Origin: Bolinopsis microptera
Taxonomy: Eukaryota; Ctenophora; Tentaculata; Lobata; Bolinopsidae
Direction of reading: 5' to 3'
Assembly: GCF_026151205.1 (NCBI RefSeq)
Contig: NC_087078.1
Coordinates: 720,175-784,174, forward strand
Length of the DNA stretch: 64,000 bases
Shown here: positions 27,201 to 37,052 of the stretch, piece after piece
Layout of the letters: each line of letters starts with the position of its first letter
How positions within the stretch are numbered: the first letter of the stretch is position 1
The notes under the pieces: generated by a model
The model's database searches: none
Seen by the model: the letters and a program-made list of their open reading frames with translations, nothing else
What the model was told of the DNA's origin: nothing
Made by a program: the position numbers and the translations under genes

Positions 27201-30200
27201 TATCTCATACTGGGTAGCAATCAGCGTAGGTGGGCGGGGTTTCAAAGTAATCAGCGTAGTTACCATAGTAACAGTGTAGTTACCATAGTAACAGTGGGCG
27301 GGGTTTCAAAGTTCTGACGCTAAAATTTTTCCACAATAAAAATTTGTAAACTTGCTGACGAGTATTGCTGTCGTAATATGTGAACGGCCCTTTTTCAATT
27401 TTGCCCAATTTTTGAATGTCTTTCTGTAATAAATCCACTTTAAATATAATATTAATATTGTTATTATTGTTGTCATTCTGACATAATAATCCGACAGCTG
27501 TTTTTATTATTTGTTTTCAACAGAACACACGATTTTGATTTTTGTCTGGAAAATTTACTAATACGAATTGTGACAAGTCTCGCAAGCTCAAATTTAGTAG
27601 GGTAAGGCACGTAATTTTGTCAGGGTACCTAATTTTGTCATTTTGCTCTGAAAAACTGCCTCGGCTCGGAATTTCAGCTTGAAAGAAAAGGTTTGTGTAT
27701 AAAAAGAAAGCTTAGACTTTGCTGAAACTGCTCCTACAAAGTTTAAGTTTCTAGCTCTTTTGCATCTGTGTCAAAAATGAAGGCGAAACTGTTAACCCGA
27801 AAAATAAATAAGATCCTTAAAGTTTTCTTAAGGAATTTTCAAAATTTTGATTTATTGCTATTTCAAAAGTAATTGAGCTAGCTTCATGCCATTGCATATT
27901 TCAAATATCTTCTACAGCAGAAGTATACGTACAAATTTTCAAGTCTCTAGCGCAATTATTGTTCAAGTTACAGAGGGTGACAAAATTAGGTTCGATTTTG
28001 CCAAAAGTACCTAATTTTGTCAAAAAAATCGACCTTTCTCAAATTTCTTGTAAATCACAGATTGTGTTGAAAATGGCCTTATACAACTATTCTGAAGTTT
28101 TTTTGCCCATAGGATATGTATAAGGCACTTATAATAGCATTTAAACACTTATAATAGCATATTTTCGCCGAGAAATATACTGTAATTCTGGGTTTTAAAG
28201 AGCTATTGGTAAATATAGTTTCGTGAATCAGTAACCAATATTGATTCATGCTTCATAGAAAGTTTTCAAGATGCCAGTGGTTTCAGGGGCATTTGGGGGC
28301 TATTTTCTAAGATTAGATACCCAAAAATTGTCATCTTTTCATCAAGCTACAAAACTATGAAAACATCATATCTTTGGGATTTTTGAGGTCAACGTTGGTA
28401 AAAAAGCGCTCGAATGATGCATCCAGGTAGTCTAAAATACCGAGAAACGGTTAATTTTTGCACAATCTTCAGGTGACAAAATTAGGTTCGGGGTGACAAA
28501 ATTAAGTAAAGTCACCTAATTTTGTCATTTTTTCAAAATAATTTTTTTGAACATCTTCAACCCCAGCAATTTCGATCATTTTTGTGTTAGAACTTGCCTA
28601 GACTGTCTACTATAACATGGTGGAGGTTTCATCTAAATCGGAATTTCAGACGAGGTTAAAACCCATGGTTTATATCAGGCAGTCGGAAAATTGCCAAAAA
28701 ATGACAAAATTATGTGCTTTACCCTATAACAATAAATGATATTTATTAAAATTGGAAAGATAGGCTCTAAATCACAGCTTAACGAATAACTATGATGAGT
28801 AATTTTGTTCTTCATTAACGCCAAACAATATTTCAGTTTGTTGAGACGCTGAAAAACCACTGTGATAGTGGAACCTACGAGTCTTTGATGGAGGTAAGCT
28901 AATTACAATTCATCAGAAATTGTTTTTTCAAATACCTTATTTAAATACATGTACCTTGTTATTTAACTAAATGCCTTAAATAACTTATCGGCCCAAATTT
29001 CAACTACTTGTATTTAACACCAATAGTTTAACCGTTGATTCGCGCATCTTTAAGATTACAATTTACAAAGTAAAAGATATTATTGCAAGAACTGTTTACT
29101 GAGCACTAATAATACATAATTATACATAATTATACATAATAATACATAATTATACATAATTATACTAATAATACATAATTACAAATGTTGATACATTTAA
29201 CATCTCATTTTAACGATAGTTCTACTGTCTAACATCCTCACCAGCAAACTCTGCTCCGTTACAATCTCCTCTTCTGTTCCCGGTAACTTCTCAAACGTTA
29301 GTCTGCTCAGCCATATTGCAATGAACACTTTCATTTCCAAGATTGCAAAGTTTTTACCAAGACATCTCCTGGGACCCACGATAAAGGGAACAAAAGTGAA
29401 CGGAACGATATCCTTGCTGTTTTCCAGGAATCTATTCGGATTGAAGATGTCAGGGTTGCTCCAGTATTGAGGGTGGTGATGAAGAACCTGCTGACTAACC
29501 GAGAAGGAGACTCCAGCTGGGATCATGTAGTCCAGTACCTTCATGTCTTGTTGAAGAATCCTCATTCCGACAGTAACAGGAGGATGTCTCCTCAACGTCT
29601 CATTCAGAACAGCATCTAGGTATACCATATCCTTGAGAGCAGCCACTACGTCCTCATCTGGACTACTACTGGTGATACCTCTCCCAGCCCATATCTCATC
29701 CACCTCCCTTATCAGTGTATCCAGGTACTCTGTGTTCCTTATCAGCTCCGCTATTACAAAACACAGGGTTGTTGCCGTGGTAACGTTACCAGCCTCATAT
29801 ATTGACATGAACTCGTCCAGGCATCTCTCCATGTTCAACTGTCCGTTCTCTTCATTCGCCATTATCACGAAATCAAGCGCATCATTTCCTTTCCCATTAA
29901 ACTTGCCACTGTTAATACGCTCCATGACCAGCTTCTTTCCCAGTTCCCTCACGTATTTCAGCTGCTTCTCCGCAGCTGGTATCGCAGGACTGTCCATTCC
30001 TAACATTGCCGCAAGTTTTGTTCTTCTTAGAGGAGACTCCTTCATCTGGCTGACCCAGAAGTCAGCTATAGTGGTGGCACCCTCACTTAGATCCTGCAGG
30101 GTCTCATCTTCAATGACGCTGAAACCAGCGGAGCTTATAGCGTGGATGGTGTAGGGAGCTATTACTTTAGTGAATTCAACAAAACCGTCCTTCAGTTGGG

Positions 30201-33200
30201 TGGCCTCCAGATCCTCCACTACCTGCTCCCCAATCAGGTAGAATTTAGAGATGTGGTTCTGCAGTCTGGATATCTTGAACCCTGGGTCCATAATCCTCTT
30301 CTTTCTTTCCCAGTTGGATCCCCCTGCATCTGAGAGGATGCTGTGTTCCCCGATAAAGTTCGTCTTTCCAATGCTACCCAATCCGAGGAATCCTAGACTC
30401 ATGGATTTCTTGAAGAGCTTGAGATTAGTATAGTACTCTTTAACAGCTGGTAAATCAGCTGTAACAACTGTGGGGTTTGTTACTCTCCACAAGATGAACA
30501 CGTTCCCATATTCCAGTGTTAGTTCATGGAATAAACTTCCTAAGTTACCCCTTCTTCTTACTCCCGACTTTAGGAGAGCCGCATTTCCGAACAGGAAACT
30601 AGTTCTCGCCGGCCCTGGAATGTGGGAACACTTGCTGAAATGAGATTAGATCAATACTAAATATATCAGTAGTTCGAGGCAATTCAACGATAATACTAAT
30701 TATAATACTAATAATTACGAAATCTTCCGAACATAATGCCACATTTACATTCCCCATATAAATTAACACTTCTCTGTGAACTTGATGACCTATTAAAATG
30801 TTTTGCTGTGTGTGTAATGTGAATCATTGAGCTAACTTATTAGATATTATGTAAATATATGTTAATATGTAAATATATTTTAATATGTAAGTGTATGATA
30901 ATTGTTATTACGTGTAATGGGGGGAGCCAATAAAATGGAGACTTTTTCTATGGATAAAATGGAAAAACCTTTGTTCTCCATTTTATGCCATTAATTTTGG
31001 TAATCGAATTACGTATGTGGCACCTTATTTGGGCACTCTAACATGTTTATTTACGCGAACCAGGCTACTCAAAGCTCATACCAAGCTACTAGAGGCTCAT
31101 ACCAGGCTACTAGATTCGACAATTTTGCAATTCAAATTCCACTAAATTTCACTCTGATAGTGATAAAATTAAGAAATCGATCAGATATCTGGCTATAGTT
31201 AGTAGTTTAGAAGGTGCTTGGCCGGATATCAATCAGAAATTTCATTAATTTCAGGAAAAATTCTCGAGGGCTAGGCTCTGAAAAATATTTTCGGCTCATA
31301 ATGATCAGGTAACATAAACACTGGAGAAAAGTAGGTTCCAGGAAAAATTCCAAAATTGGCTTTTTAATGTTCGAAATAATATCAAAATTCTAGAAGAATA
31401 TTGGATTTAACTTATTTCGTACTTTGCTTTAAGGTCGAAATTTTGTAAAAAATTGGGTTTTTAAATTTTTAAATTTTTAAATGTCATGGCCCCCCCCCCC
31501 CCCTGTGTAAACTGTAATGTAACTATTTGCTGCTACTTACTGATGTTGATATGCAATCCACAAGATCCAGTAAATAAGATAAGCACAGCACGTCCCCGCT
31601 ATAATAGGGACCAACATATTTTGTCTGAACAACGATAAAATGAATGTTCCAAGAATTGAAATTCGATACGATGCGGAATATTGGAATTGTGCATATAATA
31701 TGAGTGATAATAAGATTTACAATTTTCATCGAATTTCTTCAAAACGTGTACTTACAGCACAGCGTGACCTTTGAGGTCGCGTTACGAATTATGAGTGAGT
31801 TTTCCACAACTTTGGGCCTGTTATACACACAATTTATTAAATTCTGTCGTTATAATTCCACTCACGTGATATATAATCAATTTCACTGCATCTCAGTTAC
31901 ACTGCCATCAATTCGCCAGCAAAAACGGCATGACGCTATGCGACTGATAACAGTCGTTAAATTTTAAAAATTTTGGAATAGCTAGCTAGTCAAGGATCTG
32001 ACGACATTCCCGTCTATATAACTTCCGCCCCGGGGTTTGAGACTTGGAATACCTCAAGGGACCCATTAGAAACAAATTAGGCTTGGGTAGAAATTTTGGC
32101 TATGGGGCAGTTTTGCGCAATCGACCACGCCCTTTTTTGGCGCTTTTGCAACTTTAGAATCAAAATAACTCCGCTTCTAATTGGAATTAGAAGCTCAGCT
32201 TGGCTTTAAAGTTGTTCAGAATCATCACATTTAGGGGGGTAGAGCATAATTTTAAAGTCAACAGACATCGGGTTGTTGAGTTATGTGACCACACCCTTAT
32301 TTACCCTCACGAGTCATGATGTTCACACTAAATACGAGATATCTCGGCTTCTGATTAAGCTACGTGCTCATCCTGGGCATTAAAATGTTCAGAATCATCA
32401 CATTGAGTAGGGAAGACCACAATTTCAAAGTCCTCAGATGTCAGGTTGTTGAGTTATTAGGCCCCAACCTGTTTTTACGCTCTCGCGGGTAGCGATTGCA
32501 GCGCTTAAAATCAAAATAACTCAGCTTCCAATTGAAGTTAGGAGCAAAACTCGGGCAGCAAAATGTTCACAATCATCACATTCAGTGGGGTAGAACGTAG
32601 TTTCAAAGTCCTCAGACGTCAGGTTGTTGAATTATTAGGCCCCACCCAAATGTTTATGCTCTCGCGAGTCCCGATTCGACGCTTAAAATCAAAATAACTC
32701 TGCTTCTGATAAGAGTTAGGAACTAAACTTGGGCATGAAAATGTTCAAAATCATCACATTAAGTGGGATAGAACATAGTTTCAAAGTCCTTAGACGTCAG
32801 GTTGTTTAGTTATTAGGCCCACACCATAATATTTACGCTCTCGCGAGTGGCGAGTCGACACTTAAAATCAAGATAACTCGGTTCCTGATTAGAGTTAGGA
32901 ACAAAACTTGGGCATAGAAATGTCCAGAATTGTGAACATTTTTATGCCCAAGTTTAGTTCCTAACTCTAATCAGAAGCCGAGTTATTTTGATTTTAAGTG
33001 TCGACTCGCGACTTGCGAATGAGTAAATATTATGGTGTGGGCCTAATAACTCAACAACCTGACGTCTGAAGACTTTGAAACTACGTTCTATCCCACTCAA
33101 TGTGATGATTCTGAACATTTTTATGCCCAAGTTTAGCTCCTAACTTTAATCAGAAGCCGAGTTATTTTGATTCTAAGTGTCGACTCGCGACTCGTGAGAG

Positions 33201-36198
33201 AATAAAAATAGGGTTCCGCCTAATAACTCAACAACCTGACGCCTGAGAACTTTGAAACCACGTTCTACCCCACTTAATATGATAATTCTGAACATTTACA
33301 TGCCCAATTTTGTTCCTAACTCTAATCAGAAGCCGAGTTATTTTGATTTTAAGTGTCGACTCGCGACTCGCGAGAGTGTAAATATTATGGTGTGGGCCTA
33401 ATAACTCAACAATCTGACGTCTGAGAACTTTGAAACTACGTTCTACCCCACTCAATGTGATGATTTTGAACATTTTGCTGCCCAAGTTTTGCTCCTAACT
33501 TCAATTGGAAGCTGAGTTATTTTGATTTTAAGCGCTGCAATCGCTACCCGCGAGAGCGTAAAAACAGGTTGGGGCCTAATAACTCAACAACCTGACATCT
33601 GAGGACTTTGAAATTGTGGTCTACCCTACTCAATGTGATGATTCTGAACATTTTAATGCCCAGGATGAGCACGTAGCTCAATCAGAAGCCGAGATATCTC
33701 GTATTTAGTGTGAAAATCATGACTCGCGAGGGTAAATAAGGGTGTGGTCACATAACTCAACAACCCGATGTCTGTTGACTTTAAAATTATGCTCTACCCC
33801 CCTAAATGTGATGATTCTGAACAACTTTAAAGCCAAGCTGAGCTTCTAATTCCAATTAGAAGCGGAGTTATTTTGATTCTAAAGTTGCAAAAGCGCCAAA
33901 AAAGGGCGTGGTCAATTGTGCAAAACTGCCCAATAGCCAAAATTTCTACCCAAGCCAAATTTGTTTTTTATGGGTTCCTTGAGGTATTCCAAGTCTCAAA
34001 CCCCGGGGCGGAAGTTATATAGACGGGAATGTCGTCAGATCCATGACTAAGCTAGCCGTAGCTATGCGCCTGTTTCCACTCTAACAACTCTAAAAGCGCA
34101 TTAATATGATAATTTCAACTAAAGGCAACTTTATATGTGCTCAGCTATGTTTGTTCGACAAGCTCCATTATATACATTTTAATCGTTTTAATGGGATTTT
34201 ATCTTGTGTGAGTTTTGAGTTTGAATTGATAACACTTATTATATATATTATTTTTTGAGTAAACATTGGCTGGTACTTCGGGCCGGTCCCCAACAAAAAA
34301 ATAATGGTTTTGGATGTTATCGTGATCACGTGATCCAACCAGTCCACAGATTGTACGCTGGAAATATGATTGTTTGTTAAAGTACTGTCCCCTGTGGTAA
34401 TGCCACCTTATGTCTTCTACCTCGTTAATAAAGCTGGCATTTTGTTATTTATAGAGCTCACTAACTGTTGAGTCGAGAGTTGGTGAGCTCCAGAAAGTAA
34501 AAACGAGCCCATTTTTATAATAATTTGGGAAAATTTTATTTTGAATATAAACTCTTGAACATGAAATATATAATACCATTCAAAATATGTGCGACAAATT
34601 CATTCACTCACTAAAAATTGGTAATTTAACGGCCGATAAGGTTATTTGATATACATATATTAAATGAAACACATTTGACATAATGATTTTAGATATTTTA
34701 ACTAAAACCCTCACTTTGCAACTTGTTCATCTTAAAATCCGCGTTTTGATTATAACAAATATCAATAAACACGTGTGTACGTTTTCAGACGTTTAACAAC
34801 GAAGGAATGTCTAACTACTTAGTGGTGTACGTGCGTCTGCTTACTTCCGGACAACTTCAACAGGACTCAGACGAGTACCTTCCCTTCGTTGAGGGACTTT
34901 ACAAAGATATGAAGGAGTTCTGTGACAAAGTACGTGCTCTTACTGTTACAAATTGTTTACTGTAACAAATTACATGGGGGGGGGGTACCAATGGCATAAA
35001 TGGCATTATGGAGAATTGGCCAAACAAAATTTCCATTTATGCCATGAAATTTCTATGCCATTTGATGAATTTTATGCCATTTGTCTCCATTCTATGCCAT
35101 TGGTACCCCCCATTACATGTCATCTTAGTGTTCCAATCATAAAGTCATCACGTCTCTCGGTCAGTGACGTCTAATTTATCAGGTGAATAATTAAGTGATC
35201 GGAAAATTTACCAAAGCAAACAAGCGAAGAGATAGGTCAAATTATTATTTAATACATCTACATAATAACACACTAACATGCCGATCAGCTGATTGGGGTG
35301 GTGTGTACGCCGCGCAGTTCTCAGTATATAACCAGAAGACCTATCACCAAACTATGATGGTAACCAATACCATGGTAACCATGGTAACCATAGTGTTGCT
35401 TAACACAAAATTGTACTGTGCCTAGTCCTTGGAAACTACAAATTAATTGCTGGTAGCAATATTTGCTGTAATAGATGGGCGCCCCCCCCCCCCCCCCACT
35501 AATTTACCCCGCACCAGGAAGTAATGTCCCCCCCCCCCCCTAATATACCCCGCACCAGGAAGTAATGCCCCTCCCCCCCCTAATATACCCCGTACCAGGA
35601 AGTAATGCCCCCCCCCCTAATATACCCCGCACCAGGAAGTAATGCCCCCCCCCCCCCCCCCTAATATACCCCGCACCAGGAAGTAATGCCCCCCCCCCCC
35701 CCCCCCCACCCACTAATATACCCCGCACCAGGAAGTAATGCCCCTCCCCACTAATTTACCCCGCACCAGGAAGTAATGCCCCCCCCCCCCCCACTAATAT
35801 ACCCCGCACCAGGAAGTAATGCCCCCCCCCCCCCCCCCCACCCACTAATATACCCCGCACCAGGAAGTAATGTCCCCCCCCCCCTCTAATAAACCCCGTA
35901 CCAGGAAGTAATGCCAGTCGACAGAGAAGCGGATCACCTACAGATAAAAGCCCTGACTGACTGCCTGAGTTTTCCTCTGAAGCTGGTGTATGTGGACAGG
36001 TCAGAGGGAAGCCCTTCAGAGCTGATTATCCCTGACGGCTCTAACCCTACTGTCTTTCTACTCTATAGACCTGGTTTGTGCCTTCTTTTTATCACTCATT
36101 TGTTCAGTTGTGCTGTAAAACCATATCAGTGAGAATTTTACTGTTAAAACCACCTCATAACGTCTTGTGCAGGTCACTATGATATACTCTACGGTTGA
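12233..36198 (+). CDS. OTUB1: Otubain (OTUB1-type ubiquitin thioesterase), seven exons
   Basis: OTU-family cysteine protease that cleaves ubiquitin chains (OTUB1 prefers K48) and can inhibit E2 enzymes. Exons: 12233-12418, 20676-20794, 23396-23480, 28837-28893, 34789-34929, 35905-36073, 36173-36198. All phases join, giving 260 residues against 271 in human OTUB1. Exon 1 encodes ENIIAQMDQITKDIACKSPL, like the OTUB1 N-terminal arm. Exon 2 has the catalytic box RGDGNCFYRAY (Asp and nucleophile Cys). Exon 5 has SNYLVVYVRLLTSG. The end, YRPGHYDILYG, holds the catalytic His. The start is uncertain: an acceptor-like TTTCAG at 12262 could mean a first exon further upstream. Introns 3 and 4 carry the dolichol kinase and P450 genes. 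Tandem arrays touch exon 1 and exon 6. Confidence 0.93.
12401..12845 (+). repeat. 90-bp x5 array copying the end of otubain exon 1 and its donor
   Basis: Exactly 90-bp period (12401, 12491, 12581, 12671, 12761). The first copy starts inside exon 1 (TTCCTAGCTAAAATAGAG|GT). Each later unit contains an acceptor-like CCCAATACAG, 19 exon-like bases and a GAG|GT donor, so every unit mimics a tiny exon with both splice sites. The mimic is not a multiple of three and hits TAA in phase 0. Confidence 0.95.
13045..19578 (+). repeat. 6.5-kb minisatellite, 46/52-bp units, in otubain intron 1
   Basis: About 130 copies of GGGGTGTAGGAAGAGGAGGG + GGCTCTATCTCTTAACC + TCTATCTCACTCTCA, with a shorter variant lacking CTCTCA. 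Each unit has a branch-like CTTAACC, a pyrimidine stretch and CTCAG|GGGTGTAG. Rare variants recur 2,223 bp apart (e.g. 14636 and 16859; 15247 and 17470; 15681 and 17904), showing a higher-order duplication. A C19 tract sits at its left edge. There are no genes inside. Confidence 0.97.
19731..19835. repeat. 17-bp tandem repeat (TTAGTACTTAATGTAGC)
   Basis: Six copies alternate CTTAATGTAGC and CTAAATGTAGC. They generate spurious repetitive reading frames on both strands. Located in otubain intron 1, ~0.8 kb before exon 2. Confidence 0.9.
20795..23395. other. Otubain intron 2, no gene seen
   Basis: AT-rich. Holds a poly(C) run at ~21818-21841, a repeated 17-mer GCTTGCGGAGTAGCACC (about 21176 and 21671), and a lone transposon end at 23036. 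No convincing exon on either strand. Confidence 0.5.
23036..23049 (+). mobile_element. Solo terminal-repeat scrap of the TA-flanked MITE family
   Basis: TACAGGGTGGGCCA matches the outer end of the element at 26219-26957 and is preceded by TA. No matching opposite end is nearby. Confidence 0.4.
24426..25871 (+). CDS. DOLK: Dolichol kinase, intronless, nested in otubain intron 3
   Basis: CTP-dependent kinase of the ER membrane that makes dolichyl phosphate, the lipid carrier for N-glycosylation, mannosylation and GPI anchors. The 481-residue protein (human DOLK is 538) is almost entirely hydrophobic helices. The diagnostic C-terminal block is present: TIGVGDACAALIGTAFGR, then LPGTHKTVEG, then LLEVYTQDIDNLIIPIY, matching the CTP-binding region and end of DOLK. 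The stop at 25871 is followed by an AT-rich 3' region. It lies on the same strand as the host gene, between otubain exons 3 and 4. CpG-containing sequence at ~24240-24330 may be its promoter. DOLK is also intronless in mammals, so lack of introns does not by itself imply retrocopying. Confidence 0.95.
   Translation: MLSQIVELSLYSLLMVLQVPTCHHFIYLKNFTLLVSMLQPTFSVWYLTKFHIVRSKPKLYEDFRVKRPPLSAIILTLVANSLPEGKVPHEFLVSGVLAVMFVGVSKECNRHLEHSLHVLATNIALILLIGPSCGLLVFLFLLMCLITIVLFEVRRCFSVSEYVLATTYLSYAVYKAIFDSSSLFVLLCLVSIAVYLVLPPQLDRDTILILIALFAWIAVIFSKNMASHFLRIEHILHDTLANLNNHRYLVANWTVCSGLALLFTLFPFPGLNLHVQRKVYHVFVCIVFVSGITTCPQLLSTACAALTFVMFFCEVAYCRGVTFLRVQLLKFKGSQDVEPLVLTPFYLLIGLSIPVWTRFGTFSVEMLTTRASTTFLQSVLPYTGVMTIGVGDACAALIGTAFGRVKLPGTHKTVEGLLGNIAGQALFMVLIGPYLKWGARGANDALILGSVMILSSLLEVYTQDIDNLIIPIYAVLCLAVL
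26219..26957. mobile_element. MITE with 34-bp TIRs and TA target duplication (Tc1/mariner-like)
   Basis: Left end CAGGGTGGGCCAAAAGTCAG... and the inverted right end agree over ~34 bp with about one mismatch. TA flanks both sides (26217-26218, 26958-26959). The 739-bp interior has no transposase. TA target sites and CAGGG-type ends suggest the Tc1/mariner superfamily. Confidence 0.85.
27600..28724. mobile_element. 1.1-kb TA-flanked MITE with AATTTTGTCA motifs
   Basis: The ends GGGTAAGGCACGTAATTTTG and its inverted partner (…ATTATGTGCTTTACCC) match over ~23 bp with two mismatches, and TA flanks both. Inside, TAATTTTGTCA / TGACAAAATTA recurs several times in both orientations, giving sub-terminal repeats that may be transposase sites. 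It is non-coding and lies in otubain intron 3, downstream of DOLK. Confidence 0.8.
29197..31617 (-). CDS. Cytochrome P450, CYP46-like, two exons, nested in otubain intron 4
   Basis: Microsomal haem monooxygenase. Exon 1 is 31617-31541: MLVPIIAGTCCAYLIYWILW, a membrane anchor. Exon 2 is 30634-29197. They join in phase to give 504 residues, full length for the family. After the anchor comes the hinge KCSHIPGPARTSFLFGN, closest in pattern to CYP46 (cholesterol 24-hydroxylase). The ExxR is NETLRRHPP, the PERF region FNPNRF, and the haem loop FIVGPRRCLG with its Cys. The I-helix reads YEAGNVTTATT, so the usual acidic residue before the Thr is Val. Sterol hydroxylation is inferred from family only. 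The gene lies antisense within otubain intron 4. Confidence 0.93.
30915..31000. mobile_element. Possible degenerate relative of the MITE at 34976
   Basis: AATGGGGGG, CCAAT and an inverted AAAATGGAGA / TCTCCATTTT pair resemble the ends of the small MITE at 34976-35111. There is no clear target duplication. Located in the P450 intron. Confidence 0.3.
31977..34060. mobile_element. 2.1-kb foldback element (long inverted repeat of ~175-bp units)
   Basis: The sequence is a giant imperfect palindrome centred near 32930. Its outer ends (about 31981-32160 and 33885-34056) are near-perfect reverse complements, sharing GCTAGC, GACATTCCCGTCTATATAAC and CAAACCCCGGGGCGGAAG. Each arm is a ladder of 170-187-bp units marked by TTCAGAATCATCACATT and GTCAGGTTGTTGAGTTAT. 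The left arm has five units and the right six, so they differ by ~178 bp. No coding capacity. This fits foldback-type elements with long modular TIRs. No target duplication was found. It lies ~360 bp upstream of P450 exon 1. Confidence 0.85.
34455..34491. other. Perfect-ended hairpin
   Basis: GAGCTCACTAACT...AGTTGGTGAGCTC forms a ~13-bp stem with a short loop, ~300 bases before otubain exon 5. Function unknown. Confidence 0.5.
34976..35111. mobile_element. 136-bp MITE with 7-bp target duplication ATTACAT
   Basis: The ends GGGGGGTACCAATGGCATA are inverted and flanked by ATTACAT on both sides (34969-34975, 35112-35118). The interior is ATGCCATTT repeats in both orientations. It is inserted 40 bases after the donor of otubain exon 5. 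Confidence 0.75.
35482..35904 (+). repeat. Minisatellite of ~35-46-bp units copying the acceptor and start of otubain exon 6
   Basis: About ten units of TAATATACCCCGCACCAG|GAAGTAATGCC plus a variable C run. The last copy is the functional acceptor: CCAG|GAAGTAATGCC begins exon 6 (GAA GTA ATG CCA), and phase and otubain homology (EVMP aligning to EVEP) support this. Each upstream copy therefore carries the same acceptor and 11 exon bases, with GAA|GTAATG also donor-like. Confidence 0.93.
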
Positions 36199-37052
36199 TC
36201 TCCAGAGCTTGTTGGCATTCGTGAAGTTCATCACAGATCAGAGATCTGCACCACGTGATGCCCATATAAGGAGTTTTCTGTGACAATTGTCAGTAGCGGA
36301 TGAAGAGAGGTTCTCCTGAACATTGACACGGTTATTATTTGAGGTGTAGAGGCAGGTTTTTATGTGCATATAATTGTATTAATATTGCAGCTCTTTACAT
36401 ATCTCGGTTTCACTAGATTTGTTCCACCTTTACACTTACAGCTTGTTAACTTCTTTTGGATTGGTTACGGGAATAAGTATCGTATTTATCTGTTGTTATC
36501 TTTAGTAATCTGTATTCCATCAGTTCTCGGACCCTAGGTGTAAATTCTTCTGATTGTTTGATTTATTGAGGGAATATTAAACCAACGGGTTGGTAATGGG
36601 AAATACGAACGGGTTTTATCATTCCAGATTAATGATCCTTGTAATAAGTAATTATCTACGATAAGAATTAACCGCTTGATTTGCGATTTGAAACCGAAAT
36701 GTTGTGCTTATTTGTATGATATATTATTGATGTTGGTACCTTACTTTGTACTACTTTGCAACGTACAATAATATTAATTTCTCTCAACAGTGGTAAAATT
36801 TGATAGTAAACCAGGAAAATTATTTATCTGATTTTATTCGAACCCTGCATTCATTTTTTAATTCAAATGAAGAATACTCGATTCTACACAATTAACGAAG
36901 AAATGAATAGGAATGTGATCAAATTAAAGGTCCTGCTCAGCCATTAGCGGGACAAAATAAATTGAGATACATTGGGGTAAAATTTTCGAGCTTCTATCCG
37001 TGATATGAGAGAAGCAAGCAATAAATTAACTTAAGCTAGTTTGTAGTTAATG
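36199..37052. other. Otubain 3' flank, no gene seen
   Basis: AT-rich sequence downstream of the otubain stop. No further exon or RNA gene recognised. Confidence 0.5.

Noticed and set aside
29633-30433. Plus-strand frames of up to 173 codons
   Set aside because: Antisense shadows of the P450 coding exon.
35540-35728. Gly-rich minus-strand frame
   Set aside because: Arises from poly(C) runs in the minisatellite before otubain exon 6.
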